This document shows positions 1 to 8,498 of a stretch of 64,000 bases of DNA, piece after piece. The translations under genes and the position numbers were made by a program. The notes below the pieces were generated by a model. The model saw only the letters and a program-made list of their open reading frames with translations. It made no database searches and was not told the origin of the DNA. This DNA comes from Paenibacillus antri (GTDB lineage Bacteria; Bacillota; Bacilli; Paenibacillales; YIM-B00363): positions 1 through 64,000 of the forward strand of contig NZ_VCIW01000010.1 in NCBI RefSeq assembly GCF_005765165.1. The letters run 5' to 3'. Every line of letters starts with the position of its first letter. Within the stretch, counting starts at the first letter, position 1.

Positions 1-22
1 AGCTCTGCCGCTGTTCACTCAT
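1..22 (-). CDS. Start of an unidentified leftward gene (partial)
   Basis: On the minus strand an AGGAGG ribosome site (30-35) sits 7 nt before an ATG at 22-20. Seven codons, MSEQRQS, are visible before the window ends. The ribosome site is perfect and no other start is near, so a real gene probably begins here, but nothing about its product can be seen. An inverted repeat lies immediately upstream and may control it. Confidence 0.55.
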
Positions 23-35
23 GTGAACACCTCCT

Positions 36-66
36 AGTTAAGTTCATTATTTAATGTCTCTTAACT
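36..66 (-). promoter_or_regulatory. Inverted repeat upstream of the left-edge gene
   Basis: AGTTAAG (36-42) and CTTAACT (60-66) are perfect 7-bp inverted arms separated by 17 bp of AT-rich DNA in an otherwise GC-rich region. It lies just upstream of the ribosome site of the leftward partial gene, where its promoter should be, so an operator is a reasonable inference. No consensus promoter was resolved. Confidence 0.4.
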
Positions 67-95
67 GGTGTCCACTTTTTATTCTAGTTGCAAAA

Positions 96-513
96 GTCCG
101 ACTACACCGCCTTCGGAGCCGCGCCGGGGGCGAATAGTCGGAGAAGGTCCGACTAAACCGCCTGCGGAGCCGCGCCGGGGGCGAATAGTCGGAGAAAGTC
201 CGACTAAACTGCCCGCGGAGCCGCGCCAGGGGCGAATAGTCGGAGAAAGTCCGATTAAACCGCCCTGGGAAGCGCGCCGAGGGGCGAATAGTCGGAGAAA
301 GTCCGACTAAACCGCCCTGGGAAGCGCGCCGCGGGCGAATAGTCGGAGATAGTCCGACTAAACCGCCTTGGGAAGCGCACCGGGGGGCGAATAGTCGGAG
401 AAAGTTCGACTAAACCGCCCAGGGAAGCGCGCCGGGGGCGAATAGTCGGAGAAAGTCCGACTAAACTGCCCTCGGAGCCGCACTGGGGGCGCATAGTCGG
501 AGAAAGTCCGACT
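96..513. repeat. Tandem array of 51/52-bp hairpin repeats
   Basis: GTCCGACT recurs at 96, 147, 198, 249, 301, 352, 404, 455 and 506, giving eight full units with spacings of 51, 51, 51, 52, 51, 52, 51 and 51 bp. Each unit carries TCCGACTA near its start and TAGTCGGA near its end, so every unit can fold into a hairpin with an 8-bp stem, with a short GAAA-type linker between hairpins. The ninth, truncated copy contains the stop codon of the histidine kinase gene. There are no variable spacers, so this is not CRISPR. An open frame through it exists only because 51 is divisible by three and breaks where units are 52 bp. Confidence 0.9.
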
Positions 514-1936
514 ACTCCGCTTCCGGCGGCGCCTCGTACGGCAGCGTCACCGCGAAGACGGTGCCGCGTCCCGGCTCGCTCGCGACGGAGATCGCGCCGC
601 CGTGGGCGGACACGAACTCCTTCACGATGGCGAGCCCGAGCCCCATGCCGCCCCCGTCGCGGTTGCGCGCTTCGTCCGTCCGGTAGAACCGGTCGAAGAT
701 GTACGGCAGCTGCTCGGGCGCGATGCCGGGGCCGGTATCCGACACCGTCACCCGCAGCGAGCGCACGCCCCCGGCCGTCGTCTCGTCGACGTACGCCTTC
801 ACGAACCCGCCCGAAGGCGTGTACCGGACGGCGTTGACGAACAAGTTCAAAAACACCTGCGTCAGCCGGTGCGGATCGACCGACAGCACGACGTCGTCGG
901 TCAGCCGCTGCAGCGTCACCGTCACGCCCTTCGCCTCGGCGTCGGGCGCGACGCGCTCGACCACGCGGCCCAGCAGCGCGTGCAAATCCGTCGGCTTCCG
1001 CTCGAGCGGAAGCCGCTTCGCCTCCGCGAGCGACAGCTGATGCAGCTCGTCGACGAGCCGCGTCAGCCGGATCAGCTCGTCCTGCAGCGGCAGCAGCCGC
1101 TCCGGCGCGAGCGGCTCCCCGCGCTGCTGCGCCGCGTCGAGCTGCCCGCGCAGGATCGTGAGCGGCGTCCGCAGCTCGTGCGCCACGTCGGCGACGAGGT
1201 GGCGGCGCGCCTCTTCGGTGCGCTGCAGCCGCTCCGTCATGGCGTTGAACGCCTCGGCGACGCGGCCGAATTCGCCGCGCCGCGTCACCGGGGCGCGCGC
1301 GTCCAGGTCGCCCGAGCCGAGGCGATCGATCGCCTCAAGCAGCGTAGTCAGCGGCTGGGTCAGCCATCGCGCCTTCCAGAAAGCGACCGCGAGGGCGATC
1401 GCGGTGAAGACGACGACCGCGAACAGCAGGAGCGCCCGCGTGGAATGCAGCAGCCCCGTGCGCAGCCGCGACAATTCGCCGACCTCATCGTCGTAGAAGT
1501 ATAAGAAGCCGATCGCCTGCCCGTCCGCGTCGAACAGCACCGACCGAATGCCGAAGTCGGTCACCGTCCGCGCTTCGACGGGGCCGGCCACGAACCGGAC
1601 GTCGCGCCGAAGCGACAGCAGCGCGACGCTCTCCGCCGGGGTAAGGAGGGAAGCGGCGGCGGCAAGCGCTTCCGACGGAGCCCCGTCCGCCGGGCTCCGG
1701 CCGCCGTCCGGAGACGACGGCCCCCAGGAACCGCCGCCTTCCGCGTACGCCTCTTCGAACGCGGCGGACAACGAAGCGACGCGCTCCTTGCGCGGCGCCT
1801 CCACCATCACGTCCAGCACGTCGCTCTGGACGACGTGGGAGATGAACGAAAACACGAGCGCCATCCCGACGACCATCCCGGCCATCGCGATAAACAGCTG
1901 CCGCCGCACGCTCATGCCGGCCAACCGCCGCGCCAC
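512..1936 (-). CDS. HAMP-type sensor histidine kinase
   Basis: Membrane-bound sensor kinase, second gene of a two-component pair. Visible in order: a first membrane segment near the N-terminus (FIAMAGMVVGMALVFSF), an extracytoplasmic domain of about 130 residues, a second membrane segment (RALLLFAVVVFTAIALAVAF), a HAMP linker, a HisKA domain with the phospho-accepting His in AHELRTP near residue 251, and a HATPase domain with N box (NLFVNAVRYTP) and DTGPGI. I chose GTG at 1936 because CCTC/GAGG lies 7 nt upstream; the ATG at 1915 lacks a ribosome site. The stop codon lies inside the last unit of the hairpin-repeat array. The signal is unknown. Confidence 0.9.
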   Translation of the reverse strand: MARRLAGMSVRRQLFIAMAGMVVGMALVFSFISHVVQSDVLDVMVEAPRKERVASLSAAFEEAYAEGGGSWGPSSPDGGRSPADGAPSEALAAAASLLTPAESVALLSLRRDVRFVAGPVEARTVTDFGIRSVLFDADGQAIGFLYFYDDEVGELSRLRTGLLHSTRALLLFAVVVFTAIALAVAFWKARWLTQPLTTLLEAIDRLGSGDLDARAPVTRRGEFGRVAEAFNAMTERLQRTEEARRHLVADVAHELRTPLTILRGQLDAAQQRGEPLAPERLLPLQDELIRLTRLVDELHQLSLAEAKRLPLERKPTDLHALLGRVVERVAPDAEAKGVTVTLQRLTDDVVLSVDPHRLTQVFLNLFVNAVRYTPSGGFVKAYVDETTAGGVRSLRVTVSDTGPGIAPEQLPYIFDRFYRTDEARNRDGGGMGLGLAIVKEFVSAHGGAISVASEPGRGTVFAVTLPYEAPPEAE

Positions 1937-1965
1937 GGCCGCGCCTCGAGCTTCGCTTCCGCGGC

Positions 1966-2664
1966 TCACGACCGCTCCCCGCCGAACCGGTAGCCGAACC
2001 CGTACACCGTCTGAATGTACGTCGGCTTCGACGGATCGTCCTCGAGCTTCTTCCGCAGATGGCTGATATGAGCGTCCACCGTCCGTTCGTCGTTCAGGAA
2101 GTCGTCGGGGAACGCGCTCGAAAGCAGCTGCAGCCGGCTGTACACGATGCCCGGCCGCGCGGCGAGCGTCAGCAGCAGCTTGAACTCCGTCGGCGTGAGC
2201 GGCACGTCGACGCCGCGCTTCGACACCCGGCACATCGCCTCGGAGATGGTCAGCTCGCCGCGTTCCATCGTCTCCTCGGCGGCGCCGAACGCGTCCGGCC
2301 CCTCGATGCGCCGCAGCACCGAGCGGATGCGGGCCGCCAGCTCCCGCAGCGAAAACGGCTTCGTCAAATAATCGTCCGCCCCCACCTCGAGCCCGACGAT
2401 CTTGTCCGTCTCCTCCGTCTTCGCCGTCACCATAATAATGCCGACGCGCTCCGTCCGCCGCAGCTCCCGGCACACGTCGATCCCGCTCATCTCCGGCATC
2501 ATCCAGTCGAGCACGACGAGCGACGGCTTCGCCGATCGCGCCAGCCGCAGCGCCTCGCGCCCGGTCCGGGCCGTCAGCACGACGAAGCCTTCCTCCCGAA
2601 GGAACGGCTCCATGAAATCGAGCACCTTCGGCTCGTCGTCCGCGATCAATATCGTATGGGCCAT
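1966..2664 (-). CDS. OmpR/PhoB-family response regulator
   Basis: Cytoplasmic DNA-binding response regulator of 232 residues, normal length for the family. The receiver domain shows the acidic pair (ADDEP), the phospho-acceptor Asp near residue 52 (VVLDWMMPEMSG), the Thr of MVTAKT and the Lys of YLTKPFS. The C-terminal winged helix ends in VYGFGYRF, typical of OmpR proteins. It is transcribed first, about 30 bp before the kinase gene, so the two form a cognate pair. Direct repeats in the divergent intergenic region are a candidate binding site. Confidence 0.95.
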   Translation of the reverse strand: MAHTILIADDEPKVLDFMEPFLREEGFVVLTARTGREALRLARSAKPSLVVLDWMMPEMSGIDVCRELRRTERVGIIMVTAKTEETDKIVGLEVGADDYLTKPFSLRELAARIRSVLRRIEGPDAFGAAEETMERGELTISEAMCRVSKRGVDVPLTPTEFKLLLTLAARPGIVYSRLQLLSSAFPDDFLNDERTVDAHISHLRKKLEDDPSKPTYIQTVYGFGYRFGGERS

Positions 2665-2745
2665 AAAACCAACGCCTCCAAAGCTCTACCCGTTTTCCCA
2701 ACAGTATACCCCGACCGCGGCCGCGAAGCGGGCGAATTCACGACA

Positions 2746-2790
2746 TTCGCAACGCGTCTTCACAAGTTCGCAACAAGTCGTTGCTACAAT
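2746..2790 (+). promoter_or_regulatory. Promoter region with direct repeats between the regulator and DUF6220 genes
   Basis: TTCGCAAC occurs at 2746-2753 and again at 2767-2774, exactly 21 bp (two helical turns) apart, which is the geometry of OmpR-type tandem binding. The second copy also starts an inverted repeat GCAAC(5)GTTGC (2770-2784), directly followed by a -10-like TACAAT (2785-2790). The natural inference is that the adjacent response regulator controls the DUF6220 gene. Confidence 0.45.
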
Positions 2791-2842
2791 GATCCTAGGC
2801 CAATAACAGATTCAACACATTTCCGCTAGGAGGAAAATCACA

Positions 2843-3250
2843 ATGCAAACCGATAACCAAGGCGCACCCGTCCCGGAAAAGGGCAGAGGCTCCCGCATCG
2901 CCTTCGCGGTATTCGCGTCCGTCTTCGCCGTCTGCGTCGGCGTCCAGGTGCTGCTCGCCGGGCTCGCGACGTTCGTCGACGCGATGAACTGGGCGCGCCA
3001 CACGAGCTTCATCCACTTCGTCGAGTTCATCCCGCTGATCATGCTGGCGCTCGCCTTCACGGGCAAGCTGCCCGCGCGGATGCGGTGGCAAAGCTTCGGC
3101 CTCTTCTTCATGATTATTCTGATGTACTTCACCGCCAACGTCGCCGCCGTCATGCCGGTCGTCGCGGCGTTCCATCCCGTCATCGCGCTGGCCATATTCG
3201 CGCTGGCGCAAAAATTAGTGCCCGAATCGTGGCGGCTCGCCCGCGCATAA
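2843..3250 (+). CDS. DUF6220-like small integral membrane protein
   Basis: A 135-residue protein with four hydrophobic stretches: FAVFASVFAVCVGVQVLLAG, FVEFIPLIMLALAF, FGLFFMIILMYFTANVAAVM and HPVIALAIFALAQ. Pattern and length match the uncharacterised DUF6220 family; I recognise the family but not a function. An AGGAGG lies shortly before the ATG. It is divergent from a two-component pair and separated from it by candidate regulator sites, so it may be that system's target, perhaps in envelope stress. Confidence 0.75.
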   Translation: MQTDNQGAPVPEKGRGSRIAFAVFASVFAVCVGVQVLLAGLATFVDAMNWARHTSFIHFVEFIPLIMLALAFTGKLPARMRWQSFGLFFMIILMYFTANVAAVMPVVAAFHPVIALAIFALAQKLVPESWRLARA

Positions 3251-3257
3251 GCAAAGT

Positions 3258-4160
3258 CTATAAGCGATGCTTCTTTCGATACTCGCTCGGCGTGATGCCC
3301 TCCGTCTTCGCGAAGCACTGCGTGAAATACGAGAAATGCGAAAATCCGACGTCCTCGGCGATGCGGCTTACCGGCGCGTCCGTGTTGATCAGCATCAGCT
3401 TCGCCTGCTCGACGCGGTACATCGTTAAGTACTCGAGCGGCGTCACGCCGAACACCTGCTGCATGCAGCGGGCCACGTACGTCGGATGAAAATTGAGTCC
3501 TTCCCCGATCTCCCGATAATGAATCGGCTCTCGAAACCGCTCGCGTAAAAACTGAGCGGTTTTTTCCGCGAGGGCGATCGACGACGACGTCGCGCGATAC
3601 TGCTGCTCGCCGTGCAAGTCGTGCAGCACCTCCTGGAAGATCGTCTGCTGCTGCCACATGAGCGAAGGCTTGTGGTGGCGGTTCAGATCGATCAAGTGCT
3701 TGATGTTCCGGTACGTCTTCGTCGGGAACGTCAGCTTGCAGAACTGCGGCACCACGAGCGTGAAGTGCTGCACCCGGCGCTGCGTCAGCTCCTGGCGCGG
3801 AATGATTTCGTCGTACGGATACAGCCGCGCCCCGCCGGGGCCCGCTTCCTCGTCCGTCGCGCCGCTCCACACCCCCGTCGTCTGGAAATGCACCCAAAAA
3901 TATTGCGTCTCCCGCCTCGCCGGCTCGAGCGGCGTATAGTTCCGGTCGGGCCGCAAAATAAGCGCATGCCCCTTCGTCGCGCGGAACTCCTTATCGCCCT
4001 CCGCGAGCGCGATCTTCCCTCGAACGACCACGATCATCTTGAAAATGCCGAGCTTCGCCGCAGCCGGATGCACCTTGCCGACCGGGTACGTCCGCTCCCC
4101 GCCGACGATGTAATGCGGAAGCGGCGGGGCCTTAAACTGTAGGAAATCCGTAGTCGCCAC
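3258..4160 (-). CDS. AraC-family transcriptional regulator
   Basis: A 300-residue regulator. The N-terminal half is a cupin-like ligand domain (GKIALAEGDKEF, GHALILRPDRNYTP, followed by FWVHFQTTG). The C-terminal hundred residues carry two helix-turn-helices: FREPIHYREIGEGLNFHPTY and APVSRIAEDVGFSHFSYFTQ, ending in GITPSEYRKKH, the classic AraC signature. The start is GTG at 4160 with GGAAAGG just upstream. It is divergent from the ABC exporter pair, with palindromes between them. AraC proteins of this layout in Paenibacillus often respond to sugars, but no sugar gene adjoins. Confidence 0.92.
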   Translation of the reverse strand: MATTDFLQFKAPPLPHYIVGGERTYPVGKVHPAAAKLGIFKMIVVVRGKIALAEGDKEFRATKGHALILRPDRNYTPLEPARRETQYFWVHFQTTGVWSGATDEEAGPGGARLYPYDEIIPRQELTQRRVQHFTLVVPQFCKLTFPTKTYRNIKHLIDLNRHHKPSLMWQQQTIFQEVLHDLHGEQQYRATSSSIALAEKTAQFLRERFREPIHYREIGEGLNFHPTYVARCMQQVFGVTPLEYLTMYRVEQAKLMLINTDAPVSRIAEDVGFSHFSYFTQCFAKTEGITPSEYRKKHRL

Positions 4161-4186
4161 GTCCTTTCCGCCGAATCCCGAAGTTA

Positions 4187-4220
4187 CGATTGTGACAATC
4201 GAAGTTAGATTCGTATCTAT
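4187..4220. promoter_or_regulatory. Two palindromes between the AraC and ABC exporter genes
   Basis: CGATTGT-G-ACAATCG (4187-4201) is a perfect 7-1-7 palindrome. A few bases on, TAGAT-TCGT-ATCTA forms a second one. Both lie in the divergent intergenic region upstream of the exporter operon and just upstream of the AraC start. They look like operators; which protein binds is unknown. Confidence 0.45.
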
Positions 4221-4324
4221 GACGAACCCATTATATCAAATACGATATGTGAAGAGTTTGTGAAAATGGCGTGCGCTCAAGAAGGCCACACTAACAGAAC
4301 GGCAGAGACAAGGAGGAAGCTTGT

Positions 4325-6103
4325 TTGGGCAGGAAGACGATTTTTCGGGAGCATATCGTTCGGCATCGGTGGTCGTATTTGATCGGCTTCGCGCTCGTTA
4401 CCGTCTCGTCCTTGCTGCAGCTGCTCATCCCGGCGCTCATGGGACGGTTCACCGACAGCCTCGAGGAAGGGGCGCTCGGCCCGGCGCGCATCGCGGCGTT
4501 CGCGCTCGGCATCGCCGCGGTCGCCTTCGGGACGGCGTTGTTCCGCTCGATCAGCCGGATCTCGATGTTCCGGCTTGCCCGGGTGCTGGAGAAACGGGTG
4601 CGCAACGATCTGTTCAAGCATTGGGAGCGCCTACCCGTGCAGTATTACAACAATCAGCGGGTCGGCGACCTGATGGCGCACGGCGTCAGCGACGTCGGCG
4701 TCATGCGCGAGGTGACGATGGGCGCCTACTACCAGGTGGCGGAGGCAGTCGTGCTGATCGGCGTAACCGTCGGGGCGATGGCGCTCAGCATCTCGCCGCT
4801 GCTGACGCTGTTGACGCTGCTGCCCTTGCCGCTGCTCACGTTCATGGCGTATCGGTTCCACAACAAGGTTATGCGTCAGTCCGAGGACGTGCAGAGCGCG
4901 ATCGGCGACATGACGAGCCGCGTGCAGGAATTCGTCGCCGGCGTCCGCGTCGTCAAGGCGTACGTGCAGGAGAAGGCGGAGACGGCGAAGTTCGAAGCGT
5001 CCAACGCGCAAGCCGTGCACACGAACCGGGAGTTCGTGAAGACGAACTCGCTGTTCAACGGCGCGAGCCAAGGCATCGTCGGCGTCTCGTTCCTCATCTC
5101 CGTCATCGTCGGCGGCGTCATGGTGCTCGAAGGCGGAATCACGCTCGGCGAATTCGTCGCCTTCAACACGTACTTAACGCTCATCATCGGCCCGATCGAG
5201 AGCATCGGCAAGGTGATGAACACGCTGCAGAAGGGCTCCGCCTCGGAGAAGCGGCTGCTCGAAATTCTCAATACGACGCCGGAGGTCACCGACGGGCCGG
5301 ACACGAACGAGTCGATCGCGCGGATCGGCGGGGAGATCGCGTTCCGCGGCTTAACGTTCAAGTACCCCGGCGCGAAGCGGCCGGCGCTGCGCGACATTAC
5401 GCTCCACGTGCCGCGCGGCAGCTCGCTCGCCATCGTCGGCAAGGTCGGCAGCGGGAAGAGCACGCTCGTCTCCCTGCTTGTCCGCATGTATAACCCGCCG
5501 ATCGGCACGCTGTACGTCGACGGCAACGACATCCTGACCGTGCCGCTCAAGACGCTGCGGGAGAACGTCGGCTTCGTGCCGCAGGACGGCTTCTTGTTCT
5601 CCTCGACGATCAAGGACAATATCAGCTTCGACCCGAAGCCGCATTCGATGGACGAAGTCGAGGAGGCGGCCCGGCTCGCGCAGGTGTATGACAACATCGT
5701 CGAGTTTCCGGGCGGCTTCGAGACGGCGCTCGGCGAGCGGGGGCTGTCGCTCTCCGGCGGGCAGCGTCAGCGCGTCAGCATCGCGCGCGCGATCATCAAG
5801 AAACCGTCGATCCTCGTCTTCGACGACAGCTTGTCGGCGGTCGACACCGAGACGGAGGACCGGATTCTCGCCGGCCTCGACCGCGTCATGAAGGGCCGCA
5901 CGACGATCATCATCGGCCACCGCATCTCGTCGGTGCGCCGCGCGGACCAGATCATCGTGCTCGATCAAGGCCGCATCGTCGAGCGGGGCGACCACGACGC
6001 GCTCGTCCGGCTCGGCGGCATCTACGCGGACATGTATCATAAGCAGCTGCTCGACGACGAAGCGCGCCGCACGGATTCGCGAGAGGAGGCGTCGAACGGA
6101 TGA
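4325..6103 (+). CDS. Heterodimeric ABC exporter, degenerate-site subunit (BmrC-like)
   Basis: Fused membrane and ATPase half-transporter of 592 residues, matching BmrC of the BmrCD multidrug exporters in length. Six membrane segments occupy about residues 15-300; the ATPase has Walker A GKVGSGKS, signature LSGGQ and Walker B ILVFDDS. The residue after the Walker B Asp is Asp instead of the catalytic Glu, the usual mark of the non-hydrolysing site in heterodimers. Start is TTG at 4325 with AGGAGG 8 nt upstream. It overlaps the next gene by ATGA, as expected for co-translated partner subunits. Substrate unknown; drugs or lipids are likely. Confidence 0.92.
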   Translation: MGRKTIFREHIVRHRWSYLIGFALVTVSSLLQLLIPALMGRFTDSLEEGALGPARIAAFALGIAAVAFGTALFRSISRISMFRLARVLEKRVRNDLFKHWERLPVQYYNNQRVGDLMAHGVSDVGVMREVTMGAYYQVAEAVVLIGVTVGAMALSISPLLTLLTLLPLPLLTFMAYRFHNKVMRQSEDVQSAIGDMTSRVQEFVAGVRVVKAYVQEKAETAKFEASNAQAVHTNREFVKTNSLFNGASQGIVGVSFLISVIVGGVMVLEGGITLGEFVAFNTYLTLIIGPIESIGKVMNTLQKGSASEKRLLEILNTTPEVTDGPDTNESIARIGGEIAFRGLTFKYPGAKRPALRDITLHVPRGSSLAIVGKVGSGKSTLVSLLVRMYNPPIGTLYVDGNDILTVPLKTLRENVGFVPQDGFLFSSTIKDNISFDPKPHSMDEVEEAARLAQVYDNIVEFPGGFETALGERGLSLSGGQRQRVSIARAIIKKPSILVFDDSLSAVDTETEDRILAGLDRVMKGRTTIIIGHRISSVRRADQIIVLDQGRIVERGDHDALVRLGGIYADMYHKQLLDDEARRTDSREEASNG

Positions 6104-8220
6104 GAGACATTCATCAAGAACGAGAGGTCGCGAAGCTCGGCGACTCGCAGCTGCTAGGGCGTCTGATCCGGTACGCGACGCCGTATTGGAAGCCGTTCGC
6201 CTTATGCGTGCTGCTGGCGTTCCTCGTCGTGGCCGCGGATCTCGGGCGGACGTTCCTGATCAGCGTCGCCATCGACGACCATATCAACGGCTACCGCCAG
6301 CCGATGGTGGCGGCGGAGTCCCGCGCCGAGCTCGAGCGGCGCGGCTTCGAGCCGCTCCCCGGCGACACGGGGGAGCGAGCGTACGCGCGCGTCGGCTGGG
6401 ACGCGGCGGAACCGCCCGGCGATCTGGCGAAGGCGCAGATCGTGGAAGCCGGCGACGGCACATACCTCGTCGCGGGATGGCTGCCCTCCGAAGCGGAGGG
6501 CGGGTACGAGGTGACGCCGGGGGCGGACGGCGCGGCGAGCGTGACGACCGAGGACGGCTCGGCGCTGCAGGCGACGGCGCTGTCGCCGGACCAGGTCGAC
6601 GCGTTCCAAGCGGGCGACGCGCCGGCCATCTGGCGGCTCGGCGGGCTGTTCCTGATCGCCGTCGTCGGCGCCGCGCTGCTGTCCGTCTGGCAGATGAACC
6701 TGCTGCAGTTCACCGGACAGCGCATCCTGTACACGATCCGCGACCAGCTGTTCCGGCATATCGGCCGCATGCCGATGTCGTTCTTCGACCGAAACCCGGT
6801 CGGTCGGCTCGTCGTTCGCGTGACGCAGGACACGGAGGCGCTGAACAACCTGTTCACGCAGGTGCTCGTCACGCTCGTGAAGGACGTGCTCGTCCTGATC
6901 GGCATCGTCGGCGTCATGTTCTACCTGAACGCGGAGCTCGCGCTGCTGACGCTGTGCGTGCTGCCGGTGCTCGCCGCCATGACGTTCTGGTACAAGGCGG
7001 TCATCCGGGAAGCGCAGCGGATCACCCGTACGATCTTGTCCCGGTTAAATTCGTTCCTCGCGGAAAACTTGTCCGGCATGCGCATCACCCAGATGTTCGT
7101 TCGCGAGCATCGCCAGTGGCAGCAGTTCGACGAGCTGAACGAAGGGTACTACCGGGCGGGCATGCGGGGCACGGTCATCAACTCGATCTTCCAGCCGGCG
7201 ATCGGCTTCGTCGGCAACCTCGCCGTCGCCCTGCTGCTCTGGTACGGCGGGCTTCGCGTATTGGACGGGGCGCTGCAGTTCGGGGTCGTGTTCGCATTCA
7301 CGATCTACGTCAGACAGTTCTTCAACCCGCTCATGAGCCTCGCCGAGAAATTCGGGCAGGTACAGACGGCGATGGTCGGGGCGGAGCGCATCTTCGATTT
7401 GCTGGACGAGAAGCCGGCCATGACCGAGACGGCGAACCCCGTCGCGCTGCCGCAGCCGTTGAAGGGCGAGATCCGGTTCGAAAACGTCTGGTTCGCCTAC
7501 AACGGCGAAGAATGGGTGCTTCGCGACGTCTCGTTCGTCATCCGTCCGGGGCAAACCGTGGCGTTCGTCGGCGCGACCGGGGCGGGCAAGAGCTCGATCA
7601 TCCAACTGATCAATCGGTTCTACGACATCCAGAAGGGCCGCATCCTGCTCGACGGCGTCGATATTCGGGAGCTGCCCATCGCGGACCTACGACGGGCCGT
7701 GGGCATCGTGCAGCAGGACGTCTTCCTGTTCACCGGAACGATCGCTTCGAACATTCGGCTGAACGAGACGGACATTACCGACGAACAGGTGCGGGAGGCG
7801 GCGAAGCGCGTCCGGATGGACGAATTCGTCCGGTCGATGCCGGAGGGGTACGATACGCTGCTCGGCGAGCGCGGCGTCACCTTGTCGCTCGGCCAGCGGC
7901 AGCTGCTGTCGTTCGCCCGCGCGATCGTCTTCCGGCCGCAGGTGCTCATCCTCGACGAAGCGACGTCGAACATCGACACCGACACCGAGATCGTCGTGCA
8001 GGAGGCGCTCGCGGAGCTGTCGCGCGGCCGAACGACGCTCGTCGTCGCGCACCGGCTGTCGACGATCCAGCACGCCGACCAAATCATCGTCATGCACAAG
8101 GGCAAGGTGCGGGAAACCGGCAACCACGCCGAATTGCTGTCGCAGGGCGGCTATTACTACCGCTTGCATCAGCTGCAGTACAAGGACCGCCAGGCGGCCG
8201 CCGCCGGGGCGGCGGAGTAG
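6100..8220 (+). CDS. Heterodimeric ABC exporter, catalytic subunit with extracellular insert (BmrD-like)
   Basis: Partner subunit of 706 residues. Between the first and second membrane segments (about residues 60-180) it carries a hydrophilic insert of roughly 110 residues, like the extracellular domain described for BmrD. The ATPase shows Walker A GATGAGKS and a canonical Walker B with catalytic Glu (LILDEAT), but a deviant signature LSLGQ. Together with the Asp in the partner this makes one canonical and one degenerate ATP site. Starts within the stop of the upstream gene. No leader-peptide attenuator like bmrB is seen upstream of the operon. Confidence 0.92.
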   Translation: MRDIHQEREVAKLGDSQLLGRLIRYATPYWKPFALCVLLAFLVVAADLGRTFLISVAIDDHINGYRQPMVAAESRAELERRGFEPLPGDTGERAYARVGWDAAEPPGDLAKAQIVEAGDGTYLVAGWLPSEAEGGYEVTPGADGAASVTTEDGSALQATALSPDQVDAFQAGDAPAIWRLGGLFLIAVVGAALLSVWQMNLLQFTGQRILYTIRDQLFRHIGRMPMSFFDRNPVGRLVVRVTQDTEALNNLFTQVLVTLVKDVLVLIGIVGVMFYLNAELALLTLCVLPVLAAMTFWYKAVIREAQRITRTILSRLNSFLAENLSGMRITQMFVREHRQWQQFDELNEGYYRAGMRGTVINSIFQPAIGFVGNLAVALLLWYGGLRVLDGALQFGVVFAFTIYVRQFFNPLMSLAEKFGQVQTAMVGAERIFDLLDEKPAMTETANPVALPQPLKGEIRFENVWFAYNGEEWVLRDVSFVIRPGQTVAFVGATGAGKSSIIQLINRFYDIQKGRILLDGVDIRELPIADLRRAVGIVQQDVFLFTGTIASNIRLNETDITDEQVREAAKRVRMDEFVRSMPEGYDTLLGERGVTLSLGQRQLLSFARAIVFRPQVLILDEATSNIDTDTEIVVQEALAELSRGRTTLVVAHRLSTIQHADQIIVMHKGKVRETGNHAELLSQGGYYYRLHQLQYKDRQAAAAGAAE

Positions 8221-8242
8221 AGCGAAGAGGGTGTCCGACGCC

Positions 8243-8269
8243 GAAGGGCGGGGGCGCCTTCTTTTTTTT
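8243..8269 (+). terminator. Terminator after the ABC exporter operon
   Basis: GAAGG (8243-8247) pairs with CCTTC (8257-8261), with additional GCG/CGC pairing inside, followed directly by eight T. It stands just after the exporter stop codon. Confidence 0.6.
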
Positions 8270-8498
8270 GGGGGGAGGGGACCCTTTCTCCTTGCTTCTT
8301 TCCAACCTGATTTCCCCTGCTCAGGAGCGAGTCGGCTTCTTTTCAGATACAGAAATAACAAAATCCACCAATCAGCCCGCCTGAGGGAAGGGAATCAGGT
8401 TAGAAAGGACGGCGGACCCTTGCCTGGCGCGTGGGAGGAATTATTTTCCTAATGTAGAATTGTAAGTTAGAGACAAATCGGGAGGGAGAAGCGAACGA

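Noticed and set aside
68-310. An 80-codon forward ORF with a 17-residue repeat
   Set aside because: It is a by-product of the 51-bp hairpin array; the frame fails where units are 52 bp and no ribosome site precedes it.
96-513. CRISPR array
   Set aside because: The whole 51-bp unit is conserved, there are no unique spacers, and no cas gene is present.
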